The position numbers and the translations under genes are program-made. Shown here in pieces: positions 36,769 to 45,210 of a stretch of DNA of 64,000 bases; within the stretch, counting starts at the first letter, position 1, and the number at the start of each line of letters is the position of its first letter. The notes under the pieces are model-generated. The model was not told the origin of the DNA and made no database searches. It saw only the letters and a list, made by a program, of their open reading frames with translations. Origin of the DNA: Streptomyces sp. GS7. GTDB lineage: Bacteria > Actinomycetota > Actinomycetes > Streptomycetales > Streptomycetaceae. The DNA is taken from contig NZ_CP047146.1 of assembly GCF_009834125.1 (NCBI RefSeq), positions 8,524,501-8,588,500 on the forward strand, in the 5' to 3' direction.

Positions 36769-36920
36769 GTCTCTCCGCTCCTCTTACGCCTCCTGCCGAC
36801 CGGTCATGCACACGATGCCGTATGCCGGGGCGTGGCGCTTGCCCGGGTACCACCTTTTCCGGACCGCGTGGAGTCGGACGCGGCGGCGCGGGAGCGGGGC
36901 GCGGTGTCCGGGCCGGGGCG

Positions 36921-37640
36921 TCAGCGCTTGGCGTGCCGCCCGCGGCGGCCGTCGCCCGGTGCGCCCAGGGGCCGGTCCGGGCTCCCCGCCGGGCGGACGG
37001 CCGCACCCGCCGGCTCCTTCGCCGCCTTGCCGCGCGCCCGGAGGTACTCGATGACGATCGGGACCACGGAGACCAGCACGATCCCCACGAGGATCAGCTC
37101 GATGTGCGTGTGCACGAACGCGACGTTGCCCAGCGCTGCGCCCAGCAGCGTCACCCCGGCGCCCCACAGCGAACCGCCGATGAGGTTGAAGGTGATGAAG
37201 GAGCGGTAGTTCATCCGGCTCACGCCGGCGATGATCGGCGTGAACGTCCGCACGATCGGCACGAAGCGGGCCAGGATCAGCGACTTCGGGCCGTGCTTCT
37301 CGAAGAAGAGGTGCGCCTTCTCGACGTTCTCCTGCTTGAAGAGCCGCGAGTCGGGACGCCTGAAGAGCGACGGGCCGACCTTGCGCCCGAAGAGGTAGCC
37401 GGCCTGGTCGCCCAGGACGGCGGCCAGCACCACCAGCAGGCACACCGCCCACAGCGGGGTGTTCAGCTTGTTCGTCGTCACCAGCAGCCCGGTCGTGAAC
37501 AGCAGCGAGTCACCCGGCAGGAAGAAACCGATCAGCAGGCCGGACTCGGCGAAGACGATGAACAGGAGGCCGACCAGACCGAAGGTCTGGAGGAGATAGT
37601 CCGGGTCCAGCCACTGGGGGCCGAGCGCGAGGGTATTCAC
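36921..37640 (-). CDS. DedA/SNARE-associated family membrane protein
   Basis: 239 residues from GTG 37640 (AGGAG about 10 nt upstream). DedA domain: 'AESGLLIGFFLPGDSLLFTT' with the family's re-entrant Gly/Pro segment, 'LGDQAGYLFGRKVGPSLFRR' and 'FVPIVRTFTPIIAGVSRMNY', plus C-terminal helices. Members of this family act in lipid-carrier recycling and membrane homeostasis (for example undecaprenyl phosphate translocation). The C-terminal 35 residues are basic and disordered. Lies downstream of no other obvious partner. Confidence 0.92.
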   Translation of the reverse strand: MNTLALGPQWLDPDYLLQTFGLVGLLFIVFAESGLLIGFFLPGDSLLFTTGLLVTTNKLNTPLWAVCLLVVLAAVLGDQAGYLFGRKVGPSLFRRPDSRLFKQENVEKAHLFFEKHGPKSLILARFVPIVRTFTPIIAGVSRMNYRSFITFNLIGGSLWGAGVTLLGAALGNVAFVHTHIELILVGIVLVSVVPIVIEYLRARGKAAKEPAGAAVRPAGSPDRPLGAPGDGRRGRHAKR

Positions 37641-37897
37641 GGGGTGAGGGCTCCTGGGTCGAGGGCGCCGGGTCGCGCGATGCGACGAGCCAAAGCGGGG
37701 GTGCAGGCGCAGTGTGCGGCCCAAAGCTATCAACGGACTGTGCCGCCTCGTGGTTCCAGCCGAAGGACCGGGAGCCTTGGGAACCCGGCCCTCCGGCGCC
37801 CCGGGCCCCCCGGATCCGACCCTGCCACCCGACCGCGCCCCGGCCGCTGGCCGCCCCTGCCGTACCGGGTGATGCTGGCCGCAAGGAGGTGCGGATC

Positions 37898-38263
37898 ATG
37901 GGCATCGAGGAGTACGGCGGGGGACAGCAGGCATCGGACGTCCTGGTGGTCACCACGAACGACGTCCCCGGATTCCACGTGACGCGGGTGATCGGCGAGG
38001 TCTTCGGCCTGACCGTCCGCTCGCGGCATCTCGGCAGCCAGATCGGCGCCGGCCTGAAGTCGATGATCGGCGGCGAGCTGCGCGGCCTGACCAAGACCCT
38101 CGTCGAGACCCGCAACCAGGCCATGGAGCGGCTGGTGGAACAGGCCCGCTCCCGGGGTGCGAACGCGGTGCTCATGTTCCGCTTCGACGTCACCGAGGCC
38201 GCCGACGTCGGCACCGAGGTGTGCGCCTACGGCACGGCCGTGGTCCTGTCCCCCGCGAGCTGA
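37898..38263 (+). CDS. YbjQ/UPF0145 family protein
   Basis: 121 residues from ATG 37898, with a perfect AAGGAGGT site 8 nt upstream. The whole protein is the YbjQ domain: 'VVTTNDVPGFHVTRVIGEVF', 'GLTKTLVETRNQAMERLVEQ', 'ARSRGANAVLMFRFDV' and 'GTEVCAYGTAVVL'. Known as a heavy-metal-binding-domain annotation, forming pentameric rings; the physiological function is not established. Divergent from the DedA gene. Confidence 0.92.
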   Translation: MGIEEYGGGQQASDVLVVTTNDVPGFHVTRVIGEVFGLTVRSRHLGSQIGAGLKSMIGGELRGLTKTLVETRNQAMERLVEQARSRGANAVLMFRFDVTEAADVGTEVCAYGTAVVLSPAS

Positions 38264-38368
38264 CCGGGAGCCGCCCGCGACCGTACGGGCCGGAGAGCGG
38301 CGCGCTCCGGCCCGCACGCTTCCGCGGAGCGACGCCCGGCACTCACCTCACAGGCGCCGGACCGCGTT

Positions 38369-39127
38369 TCACAGGTGCCGGACCGCGTTCGCCAGCATCG
38401 CGTCCCGCATGTACACCGCCAGACCGGGCCGGATCGCCTCGTACGTGGCGGTGAACCGCTCGTCCGCGACGTACATCTCCCCCAGCCCGGTGTGGATCTC
38501 GTAGGTGCAGTCGTAAGAGGAGCCCCCGATGAACCGGCGGTGCTCCTCCGCGACGTCCATCGCCGCCTCGGAGTCCGCCGGCACGCCCTGCGCCAGCAGG
38601 TCGGCCATCCTGCGGTGGATGGCGTCGAACTCCGCCCCCAGCCGCTTCCAGTCCTCCTTGGTGTACGCGGCCGTCCGCCGCGCCGACTCCTTGTAGGCGT
38701 CGGTGCCGCCCCAGCGCCGCTCCGCCTCGGCGGCGTACCGGTCGGGGTCGAAGTCCCCGAAGACCTCGAACTTCTCCTCCGGGGTGAGCCGTACGTTCAT
38801 TCTGCGTGCCTCCATCGCGTTCTCGACGGCGGCGGCCATCTCCCGGAGCTTCCCGATCCGCGCGGTCAGCAGGTCGTGCTGGCGCCGCAGGTGCTCCTGC
38901 GGGTCCGCGTCCGGGTCGTCCAGGAGGGCCGCCACCTCGTCGAGCGGAAAGCCGAGCTCGCGGTAGAACAGGATCTGCTGGAGCCGGTCCAGGTCGTGGT
39001 CGCCGTACCGGCGGTGACCTGCGTGGCTGCGCTCGCTGGGCACCAGCAGCCCGATCTCGTCGTAGTGGTGCAGGGTGCGCACCGTGATCCCGGCGAAACC
39101 GGCGACCTGCCCTACCGAATAGCTCAC
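38369..39127 (-). CDS. TipA-type MerR regulator lacking the drug-binding cysteine
   Basis: 252 residues from GTG 39127, chosen because GGGAGCGG lies 3-4 nt upstream, the translation then begins 'SYSVGQVAGFAGITVRTLHH' as in TipAL, and the promoter core at 39162-39192 excludes starts further upstream. MerR DNA-binding domain (1-70), coiled coil (about 75-110), then a TipAS domain ('LTPEEKFEVFGDFDPDRY'). TipAL binds thiopeptides covalently through Cys214 in 'MHTC'. Here the aligned residue is Gly214 in 'IHTGLGEMY', while Cys207 in 'YDC' is kept. So it should still sense cyclic ligands but without the thioether trap. Probably autoregulated. Confidence 0.93.
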   Translation of the reverse strand: MSYSVGQVAGFAGITVRTLHHYDEIGLLVPSERSHAGHRRYGDHDLDRLQQILFYRELGFPLDEVAALLDDPDADPQEHLRRQHDLLTARIGKLREMAAAVENAMEARRMNVRLTPEEKFEVFGDFDPDRYAAEAERRWGGTDAYKESARRTAAYTKEDWKRLGAEFDAIHRRMADLLAQGVPADSEAAMDVAEEHRRFIGGSSYDCTYEIHTGLGEMYVADERFTATYEAIRPGLAVYMRDAMLANAVRHL

Positions 39128-39161
39128 TTCCGCTCCCTCGTCGGTCATCGGTACGCGCTTC

Positions 39162-39192
39162 ACGATGGGTCCTCACGCCGCGTGAGGTGCAA
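39162..39192 (-). promoter_or_regulatory. tipA-type promoter with MerR operator dyad
   Basis: On the minus strand: -35 TTGCAC (39187-39192), 19-bp spacer, -10-like CATCGT (39162-39167). The spacer contains the perfect dyad CCTCACGC-n-GCGTGAGG (39171-39187). The long 19-bp spacing and central dyad are the MerR-family promoter pattern, and the core matches what I remember of the S. lividans tipA promoter. Confidence 0.85.
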
Positions 39193-39306
39193 GCCCGGCC
39201 GTACCGATACGCCTGCGCATGCGGATACGGGCGGGCGGCCGGCCGCGGTGGTCCGGATTCTGAACGGCCGGTGAGGCACCGGCCGCCCGGTGGCATCCTT
39301 CCGGCC

Positions 39307-40059
39307 ATGCTCGGAATAACGGATCTGTCCACGTATCTGGCGGGCCTGGCACTGATCATTCTGCTGCCGGGCCCGAATTCGCTCTATGTCGTCTCCGTGG
39401 CCGCCCGGCGCGGCCGGCGGGTGGCGTACCGCGCCGCGGCGGGCGTGCTGTGCGGCGACACGGTGCTGATGACGCTGTCGGCGGGCGGGGTGGCCTCGCT
39501 GCTGAAGACCAGCCCGCTGCTCTTCGGCATCGTGAAGTTCGCCGGCGCGGGCTACCTCACGTGGCTGGCCGTCGGGATGCTGCGCGGCGCCTGGTCCCTG
39601 TGGCGCGGCGGCCGGGACCGCAGGTCCGTACGGCACGCCGGCGCCGCGGGGGAGGCGGCGGCCCAGGGCGCGGCCGTGGCGGCCCGGGACGGCGCGGCCG
39701 TGCCAGGGGGCGCCCCGGCGGCCCCGGCCCCGTCCCCGGCCCCCAAGCAGGCCGCCGAACGGCCGTTCCGCCGGGCGCTGGTGGTGAGCCTGCTCAACCC
39801 GAAGGCGATCTTGTTCTTCATCTCCTTCTTCGTGCAGTTCGTGGACCCGTCCTATGCGCACCCGGTGCTGTCGTTCCTGGCCCTCGGCGCCTGGGCGCAG
39901 CTGTTCAGCCTCAGCTACCTCTCGGTCCTGATCTTCAGCGGGACGTTCCTGGCGGCGACCTTCCGGCGCCGCAAGCGGCTGACGGCCGGGCTGTCCGCGG
40001 GCGCCGGCGCCGCCTTCCTCGGTTTCGCGGCGAAACTGTCGCTGGCCAGCGCGAGCTGA
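39307..40059 (+). CDS. LysE/RhtB-type amino acid exporter
   Basis: 250 residues from ATG 39307. Starts 'MLGITDLSTYLAGLALIILL' then 'PGPNSLYVV', the PGPN signature of the LysE superfamily. 'CGDTVLMTLSAGGVASLL' and 'FAGAGYLTWLAVGMLRGA' follow. A 50-residue Ala/Gly/Pro-rich cytoplasmic insertion separates the two halves, longer than usual. The C-terminal half has 'FRRALVVSLLNPKAILFFIS'. Likely exports a neutral or hydrophobic amino acid. Confidence 0.92.
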   Translation: MLGITDLSTYLAGLALIILLPGPNSLYVVSVAARRGRRVAYRAAAGVLCGDTVLMTLSAGGVASLLKTSPLLFGIVKFAGAGYLTWLAVGMLRGAWSLWRGGRDRRSVRHAGAAGEAAAQGAAVAARDGAAVPGGAPAAPAPSPAPKQAAERPFRRALVVSLLNPKAILFFISFFVQFVDPSYAHPVLSFLALGAWAQLFSLSYLSVLIFSGTFLAATFRRRKRLTAGLSAGAGAAFLGFAAKLSLASAS

Positions 40060-40187
40060 GCCACCGCCCGGCAGCACCGCCGTACGGGGCCGCGCGGCCC
40101 CGTACGGCCCCCGGCGCTTCCACTGGCCGAACCCTGGAGGCCATGCACCCCCTATGCCCCTATTGTCGGGTTCCAGGAGGTGCACCC

Positions 40188-40811
40188 ATGCCCACGCACG
40201 ACGTGAACGTCGCGGTCATCTACTACTCCTCGACCGGCACCATCGCCGAGCTGGCCCGCCTGATCGCGGACGCCGCCGAGCACGCCGGCGCCGACGTACG
40301 CCTGCGCCGGGCCGCCGAACTCGCCCCGCAGGCCGCCATCGACGCCAACCCGGCCTGGGCCGCGAACGTCACCGCCACCGCCGACATCCTGGAGGCGAGC
40401 CACGAGGACATGATCTGGGCGGACGCGGTGATCTTCGGGACCCCCACCCGCTTCGGCAACGTCACGTCCCAGCTCAAGCAGTTCCTCGACACCCTCGGCG
40501 GCCTCTGGCGGCAGGGCAGGCTGGCCGACAAGGTCTACAGCGGCTTCACCGGCTCCGCCACCGCGCACGGCGGCCAGGAGTCCACCCTCCTCGCGCTCTA
40601 CCACTCCGTCCACCACTTCGGCGGCATCCTCATCGCCCCCGGCTACACGGACCCGGCGAAGTTCGCCGACGGCAACCCCTACGGCACCTCGCACGTCGGC
40701 GGCCCCGAAACCCCGCTCGACGCGAACGCCCGCACCGCCGCCCGGATCCAGGCGGAACGTGTCGTGAAATTCACCAAAGCCATCAAAGCCGGTCTTTCCG
40801 CTGCGAGTTGA
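40188..40811 (+). CDS. wrbA: NAD(P)H:quinone oxidoreductase, WrbA type
   Basis: 207 residues from ATG 40188 (CCAGGAGGTG 8 nt upstream). Flavodoxin fold with FMN phosphate loop 'VIYYSSTGTIAELARLIADA', 'VIFGTPTRFGNVTSQLKQFL' and 'GFTGSATAHGGQESTLLALY'. Two-electron quinone reduction in the cytoplasm, protecting against redox cycling. The stop is 16 bp before the glutamate decarboxylase start, so the two form an operon, consistent with stress-phase expression of both. Confidence 0.94.
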   Translation: MPTHDVNVAVIYYSSTGTIAELARLIADAAEHAGADVRLRRAAELAPQAAIDANPAWAANVTATADILEASHEDMIWADAVIFGTPTRFGNVTSQLKQFLDTLGGLWRQGRLADKVYSGFTGSATAHGGQESTLLALYHSVHHFGGILIAPGYTDPAKFADGNPYGTSHVGGPETPLDANARTAARIQAERVVKFTKAIKAGLSAAS

Positions 40812-40827
40812 CGGGTATCCCCCTCAG

Positions 40828-42243
40828 ATGACTCTCCACAAAGGCGCATCCGACCGCGACCGCTCGCGCCGGCCGCGACCGGTCAACCCCTTCTACGGCG
40901 AGGCCGACCCGGTCGCCGGCATGGAAACCTCTCCCCCGCGGCACACCCTGCCCGAGGGCCCGGTCTCCCCGCACACCGCCTACCAGTTCGTGCACGACGA
41001 GCTGATGCTGGACGGCAACTCCCGGCTGAACCTGGCCACCTTCGTCACCACGTGGATGGAACCGCAGGCCGGCGCCCTGATGTCGGAGTGCCAGGACAAG
41101 AACATGATCGACAAGGACGAGTACCCGCGCACCGCCGAACTGGAGCGGCGCTGCGTGGCGATGCTCGCCGACCTCTGGCACGCGCCCGACCCGTCCGCCA
41201 CCATCGGCTGCTCGACCACCGGCTCCAGCGAAGCCTGCATGCTCGCCGGGATGGCCCTCAAACGGCGCTGGTCCCGGCGCAACACGGACCGCTATCCCGC
41301 CACCGCCCGCCCCAACCTCGTCATGGGCGCCAACGTCCAGGTCTGCTGGGAGAAGTTCTGCACCTTCTGGGAGGTCGAGGCCCGCCAGGTCCCCATGGAG
41401 GGCGACCGCTTCCACCTCGACGCGGCCTCCGCGGCCGCGCTCTGCGACGAGAACACCATCGGCGTGGTGGCCGTCCTCGGCTCGACCTTCGACGGGTCGT
41501 ACGAGCCGGTGGCGGAGATCTGCGCGGCCCTCGACGCCCTCCAGGAGCGCACCGGCCTGGACGTCCCGGTCCATGTCGACGGCGCGTCCGGCGCCATGAT
41601 CGCCCCGTTCCTCGACCCCGACCTGGTCTGGGACTTCCGGCTCCCCCGGGTCGCCTCCATCAACACCTCCGGCCACAAGTACGGCCTGGTCTACCCGGGT
41701 GTCGGCTGGGCACTGTGGCGCGACGAGGAGGCGCTCCCCGAGGAGCTGGTCTTCCGCGTCAACTACCTGGGCGGCGACATGCCGACCTTCGCCCTGAACT
41801 TCTCCCGGCCCGGCGCCCAGGTGGTCGCCCAGTACTACACCTTCCTGCGGCTGGGCAGGGAGGGCTACCGCGCGGTACAGCAGGCCACCCGCGACGTGGC
41901 CCGCTCACTGGCCGAACGGATCGCCGCGCTGGGCGACTTCCGGCTGCTCACCCGGGGCGACCAGCTGCCGGTCTTCGCCTTCACGACCGCGGACGGCGTC
42001 ACCGCCTTCGACGTCTTCGACGTGTCCCGCCGGATGAAGGAGCGCGGCTGGCTCCTCCCCGCCTACACCTTCCCGCCGCACCGCGAGGACCTCTCCGTCC
42101 TCCGGATCGTCTGCCGCAACGGCTTCTCCCAGGACCTCGCCGACCTCTTCCTCACGGACCTGGAGAGCCTGCTGCCCGAACTCCGCATCCAGCCACGCCC
42201 GTTGAGCCGCCCGGAGAACGTCGCCACCGCGTTCCACCACTAG
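40828..42243 (+). CDS. gad: Glutamate decarboxylase
   Basis: 471 residues. PLP-dependent conversion of glutamate to GABA. 'NSRLNLATFVTTWMEPQA' near the N-terminus, the substrate loop 'GCSTTGSSEACMLAGMALKR', 'VPVHVDGASGAMIAPFLDPD' and the Schiff-base Lys284 in 'SINTSGHKYGLVYPGVGW' define GadB family. The length matches bacterial GAD. The C-terminal autoinhibitory region of enteric GadB is only loosely conserved. Operonic with wrbA. Confidence 0.96.
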   Translation: MTLHKGASDRDRSRRPRPVNPFYGEADPVAGMETSPPRHTLPEGPVSPHTAYQFVHDELMLDGNSRLNLATFVTTWMEPQAGALMSECQDKNMIDKDEYPRTAELERRCVAMLADLWHAPDPSATIGCSTTGSSEACMLAGMALKRRWSRRNTDRYPATARPNLVMGANVQVCWEKFCTFWEVEARQVPMEGDRFHLDAASAAALCDENTIGVVAVLGSTFDGSYEPVAEICAALDALQERTGLDVPVHVDGASGAMIAPFLDPDLVWDFRLPRVASINTSGHKYGLVYPGVGWALWRDEEALPEELVFRVNYLGGDMPTFALNFSRPGAQVVAQYYTFLRLGREGYRAVQQATRDVARSLAERIAALGDFRLLTRGDQLPVFAFTTADGVTAFDVFDVSRRMKERGWLLPAYTFPPHREDLSVLRIVCRNGFSQDLADLFLTDLESLLPELRIQPRPLSRPENVATAFHH

Positions 42244-42258
42244 GTCCCGTCCGGCGGG

Positions 42259-42933
42259 TCAGGGTGCGCCCGGCCCCGGACCGTCGGCGGCGTCGTCGTC
42301 CCCGTCGCCCTCGTCACCCCCGCTCGCGTACGGGTTCTCCCGCCCCTCCGCGAGCACCCCCCTGAAGGGCTCCCCCTCGCCCGCGAAGACATAGGCGCCG
42401 CCCTCGATCCGCGCGATCAGCTCCCGGGTCCACTCCGCACCGCCGTCCGCCGAGTGCACCCACATGTTCATGATCTCGCCGATGTGGCCGAGCTGTCCGG
42501 TCCCGCCCTCGGGCGTGTAGTACGAGGTGACCGTGGACCGCCATTCGGTGAGCGCCCGCACCCGCTCCCCGAGCAGCGCCACCGCCTCCTCCCGCGGCAG
42601 GTCCACCATGAAGCCGAGACCGGCGCTCAGCACGTCGGTCTTCGGATCCCGCTGCGCCAGCGCCGCCCGCAGCAGCGTGAAGTACTCCGCCTCACCCGCC
42701 GCGGTCAGCTCGTACTCGGTACGCGGCGGGCCGCCGGCGGTGCTGGGCGCGATGTCGTGGGCGTGCAGCATCCCCTGCTTCGCCATCTGCTTCAGCGCGT
42801 GGTAGATCGACCCCGGCTTGGCGTTGGACCACTCGTGGGCGCCCCAGTACTCCAGGTCGTTGCGCACCTGATAGCCGTGCGCCCGGCCGTGCTGCCGCAC
42901 GGCCCCCAGCACCAGCAGCCGGATCGCCGACAT
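42259..42933 (-). CDS. PadR family transcriptional regulator
   Basis: 224 residues. The N-terminal winged helix: 'SAIRLLVLGAVRQHGRAHGY', 'KPGSIYHALKQMAKQGML', 'PRTEYELTAAGEAEYFTLLR'. The C-terminal domain of about 100 residues with 'MVDLPREEAVALLGERVRAL' should dimerise, as in two-domain PadR proteins. The last 25 residues are Gly/Asp-rich. Convergent with gad; the effector is unknown. Confidence 0.92.
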   Translation of the reverse strand: MSAIRLLVLGAVRQHGRAHGYQVRNDLEYWGAHEWSNAKPGSIYHALKQMAKQGMLHAHDIAPSTAGGPPRTEYELTAAGEAEYFTLLRAALAQRDPKTDVLSAGLGFMVDLPREEAVALLGERVRALTEWRSTVTSYYTPEGGTGQLGHIGEIMNMWVHSADGGAEWTRELIARIEGGAYVFAGEGEPFRGVLAEGRENPYASGGDEGDGDDDAADGPGPGAP

Positions 42934-42999
42934 CGTCTCCTCAATCCCTCGCGCGCGTCCCTGCCGTCAGCCTAGGCCGCCGCGCACCGGGACCGGCGG

Positions 43000-43548
43000 T
43001 CACCCCTCTCGGGCCGCCCGCTCCTCGGCCACCAGCTCGAACGCGGTCCTGCCGTCCAGGGACTCCCGGATGATGTCGGCATGGCCCGCGTGCCGCGCGG
43101 TCTCCTCGATCAGATGCAGCACCAGCCAGCGCATCGAGTGCCGGCCCCCGTCCGGGAACCAGGGCGCCTTCGGCAGTGGGAAGGTGTCGTCCAGGCTCGG
43201 CACGGAGCGGATGAACTTCTCGGTCTTCTCCGCGACGTCGTCCCAGAACGCCAGCATCCCGGCCACCGTCTGGCCGTCCTCCAGCTGGAAGGACAGATGC
43301 CAGTTGTCCCGGTCCCGCGCGATGGAGTGCTCCCGCTGCTGCGCGGTCTCCAGCCAGCGCTGCTCGACCTCCGCGGCATGCTTGACCAGCCCGGCCGGCG
43401 ACAGCTCGCTGGCGCTCGGCCGCCGCCGCGCCTGCTCGTCGGTCAGCCCGAGGACCGCCCGCCGCAGCCCGCCGCGCTGCGCCTCCAGGAAGGCCAGCAG
43501 CGCACCGCGCTCGTCACCGTGGGCCTCGGCAGGGACAAGAGTGGGCAT
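43000..43548 (-). CDS. DinB family protein (DUF664)
   Basis: 182 residues with the four-helix DinB fold: 'AFLEAQRGGLRRAVLGLTDE', 'SPAGLVKHAAEVEQRWLE' and 'SMRWLVLHLIEETARHAGHA'. Metal ligands are likely His58 region, and His residues of 'HLIEETARHAGHADII'. The family includes mycothiol-dependent transferases in actinobacteria, so a thiol transferase role is plausible but not shown. Confidence 0.9.
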   Translation of the reverse strand: MPTLVPAEAHGDERGALLAFLEAQRGGLRRAVLGLTDEQARRRPSASELSPAGLVKHAAEVEQRWLETAQQREHSIARDRDNWHLSFQLEDGQTVAGMLAFWDDVAEKTEKFIRSVPSLDDTFPLPKAPWFPDGGRHSMRWLVLHLIEETARHAGHADIIRESLDGRTAFELVAEERAAREG

Positions 43549-43688
43549 GACAGCCGCCTTTCACGACAGGTACCGGCGGCCGGCGGGAGCCGGCCGGCCG
43601 TCTTCCGACACCCCGCACGCTACGGCCCCTTGCGGTCAGCCCGTGACCTCAACTGGCCGCGCGCGTACCGGATCGCGGTCCGGCGGCC

Positions 43689-45146
43689 TCAGATCGGAAA
43701 GTGGGACCGCCCGTGCTGGATGGACACCCACTTCTGCGTCGTGAACGCCTCGATCGTGGACTCCCCGTTCAGCCGCCCGACCCCGGAGAACTTCTCCCCG
43801 CCGAACGCCACCTGCGGCTCGTCGTTGACCGTCCCGTCGTTGACGTGGACCATCCCGGTCTCGATCCGCTGGGCGATCCGCACCCCGCGCTCCACGTTGG
43901 CGGTGTGCACCGCCCCGCTGAGCCCGTAGGGCGAGTCGTTGGCGATCCGCACCGCCTCGTCCTCCCCGTCGAACGACACCAGCAGGACGACCGGCCCGAA
44001 GATCTCCTGGCCGTGCAGCCCGGAGTCCGCGGGCAGCCCGGCCAGCACGCTCGGCTCGACGAGGTTGCCGTCCGTACGGCCGCGCAGCAGCGCCGTGGCG
44101 CCCTCGGCGACCGCCCGGTCCACCAGCGAGGTCAGCGCCTCCGCCTGGAACCCGTTGATCAGCGGGCCTATCTGGGTCTGCGGATCGCGGGGATCGCCGG
44201 TCCGCAGTGACGCCACCCTGGCGACGAACTTCTTGGTGAACTCCGCCTCCACGGCGCGGTCCACCAGCACCCTGTTGGCCGCCATGCAGACCTGCCCCTG
44301 GTAGACGAACCGGCTGAAGACGGCGGCGTCCACGGCGTAGTCGATGTCTGCGTCGTCCATGACGATCAGCGCGCTGTTGCCGCTGAGTTCGAGGATCACC
44401 CGCTTGAAGTGCCCGGCGCTGACCGCCGCCACATGCCGGCCGACCTTGTCCGACCCGGCGAACGAGATCACCCGGGGCACCGGGTGCTCGATCAGCGCGT
44501 CACCGATCTCCGCGATGTCCGTGATCAGTACGTTGAGCAGCCCGTCCGGCAGCCCGGCGTCCTGGAAGAGCTTGGCGATCAGCCCGCCACCGGTGATCGG
44601 GGTGTTCTGGTTGGGCTTGATCACCACGGCGTTGCCGAGCGCCAGCGCCGGGGCCACCGACTTCATGGAGATCAGGAACGGGAAGTTGAACGGGCTGATC
44701 ACGCCGATCACCCCGACCGGCAGGCCGTAGACGCGGTTCTCCTTGCCGTCCACCGGCGAGGGCAGTATCCGTCCCTGGGGCCGCAGCGCGAGTTGTATCG
44801 CCTCGCGCACGAACTCCTTGGCGAGCCGGACCTCGTAGGCGGCCTTGCTGCGGGTGCCGCCCAGTTCGAGGACGAGTGCCTCGATGATCTCCTCTTCGCG
44901 CTCCTCGATCAGCCGCAGCAGCCGCTCGGTGACCTCTCGCCGCTCGTAGGGATTCGACCGGGCCCAGGCGCGCTGCGCCCGTTCGGCGGCGCGGTACGCC
45001 TCGTCGACCTGGTCCACTCCGGCGACCGTGATCGACGCCAGCTTCTCCTGGTCGTAGGGGTTGAAATCGATGATGTCCCACGAGCCGCTGCCGGCCCGCC
45101 ATTCACCGTCGATGAACTGGTAGGCCAGGTCTGCGAAGAAGGACAT
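43689..45146 (-). CDS. Aldehyde dehydrogenase (benzaldehyde/salicylaldehyde-type)
   Basis: 485 residues. NAD(P)-dependent oxidation of aldehydes. Catalytic Cys287 in 'YQGQVCMAANRVLVD', general base Glu253 in 'RVILELSGNSALIVMDDADI' (family consensus LELGG, here LELSG) and cofactor segment 'SPFNFPFLISMKSVAPALAL'. 'NDGTVNDEPQVAFGGEKFSG' near the C-terminus is typical of the aromatic aldehyde group. Lies next to, and co-oriented with, the XRE regulator, which starts 64 bp upstream of its own position; no obvious link. Confidence 0.94.
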   Translation of the reverse strand: MSFFADLAYQFIDGEWRAGSGSWDIIDFNPYDQEKLASITVAGVDQVDEAYRAAERAQRAWARSNPYERREVTERLLRLIEEREEEIIEALVLELGGTRSKAAYEVRLAKEFVREAIQLALRPQGRILPSPVDGKENRVYGLPVGVIGVISPFNFPFLISMKSVAPALALGNAVVIKPNQNTPITGGGLIAKLFQDAGLPDGLLNVLITDIAEIGDALIEHPVPRVISFAGSDKVGRHVAAVSAGHFKRVILELSGNSALIVMDDADIDYAVDAAVFSRFVYQGQVCMAANRVLVDRAVEAEFTKKFVARVASLRTGDPRDPQTQIGPLINGFQAEALTSLVDRAVAEGATALLRGRTDGNLVEPSVLAGLPADSGLHGQEIFGPVVLLVSFDGEDEAVRIANDSPYGLSGAVHTANVERGVRIAQRIETGMVHVNDGTVNDEPQVAFGGEKFSGVGRLNGESTIEAFTTQKWVSIQHGRSHFPI

Positions 45147-45210
45147 GGCATCCCTACTCTGTGCGGCTCTGCTCTGCGGGGGGCTGATCCGGCGTCATCC
45201 TACTGCCGCG

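Noticed and set aside
34849-37209. 786-residue plus-strand frame over the ThrE and DedA genes
   Set aside because: Antisense shadow; the composition (Arg/Gly/His/Asp repeats) is typical of reverse-strand frames in GC-rich DNA.
38369-39192. Link between the TipA-like regulator and the RiPP island as product sensor
   Set aside because: The two are 4 kb apart with unrelated genes between. TipA-type genes are common in streptomycetes lacking such clusters. Kept as separate observations.
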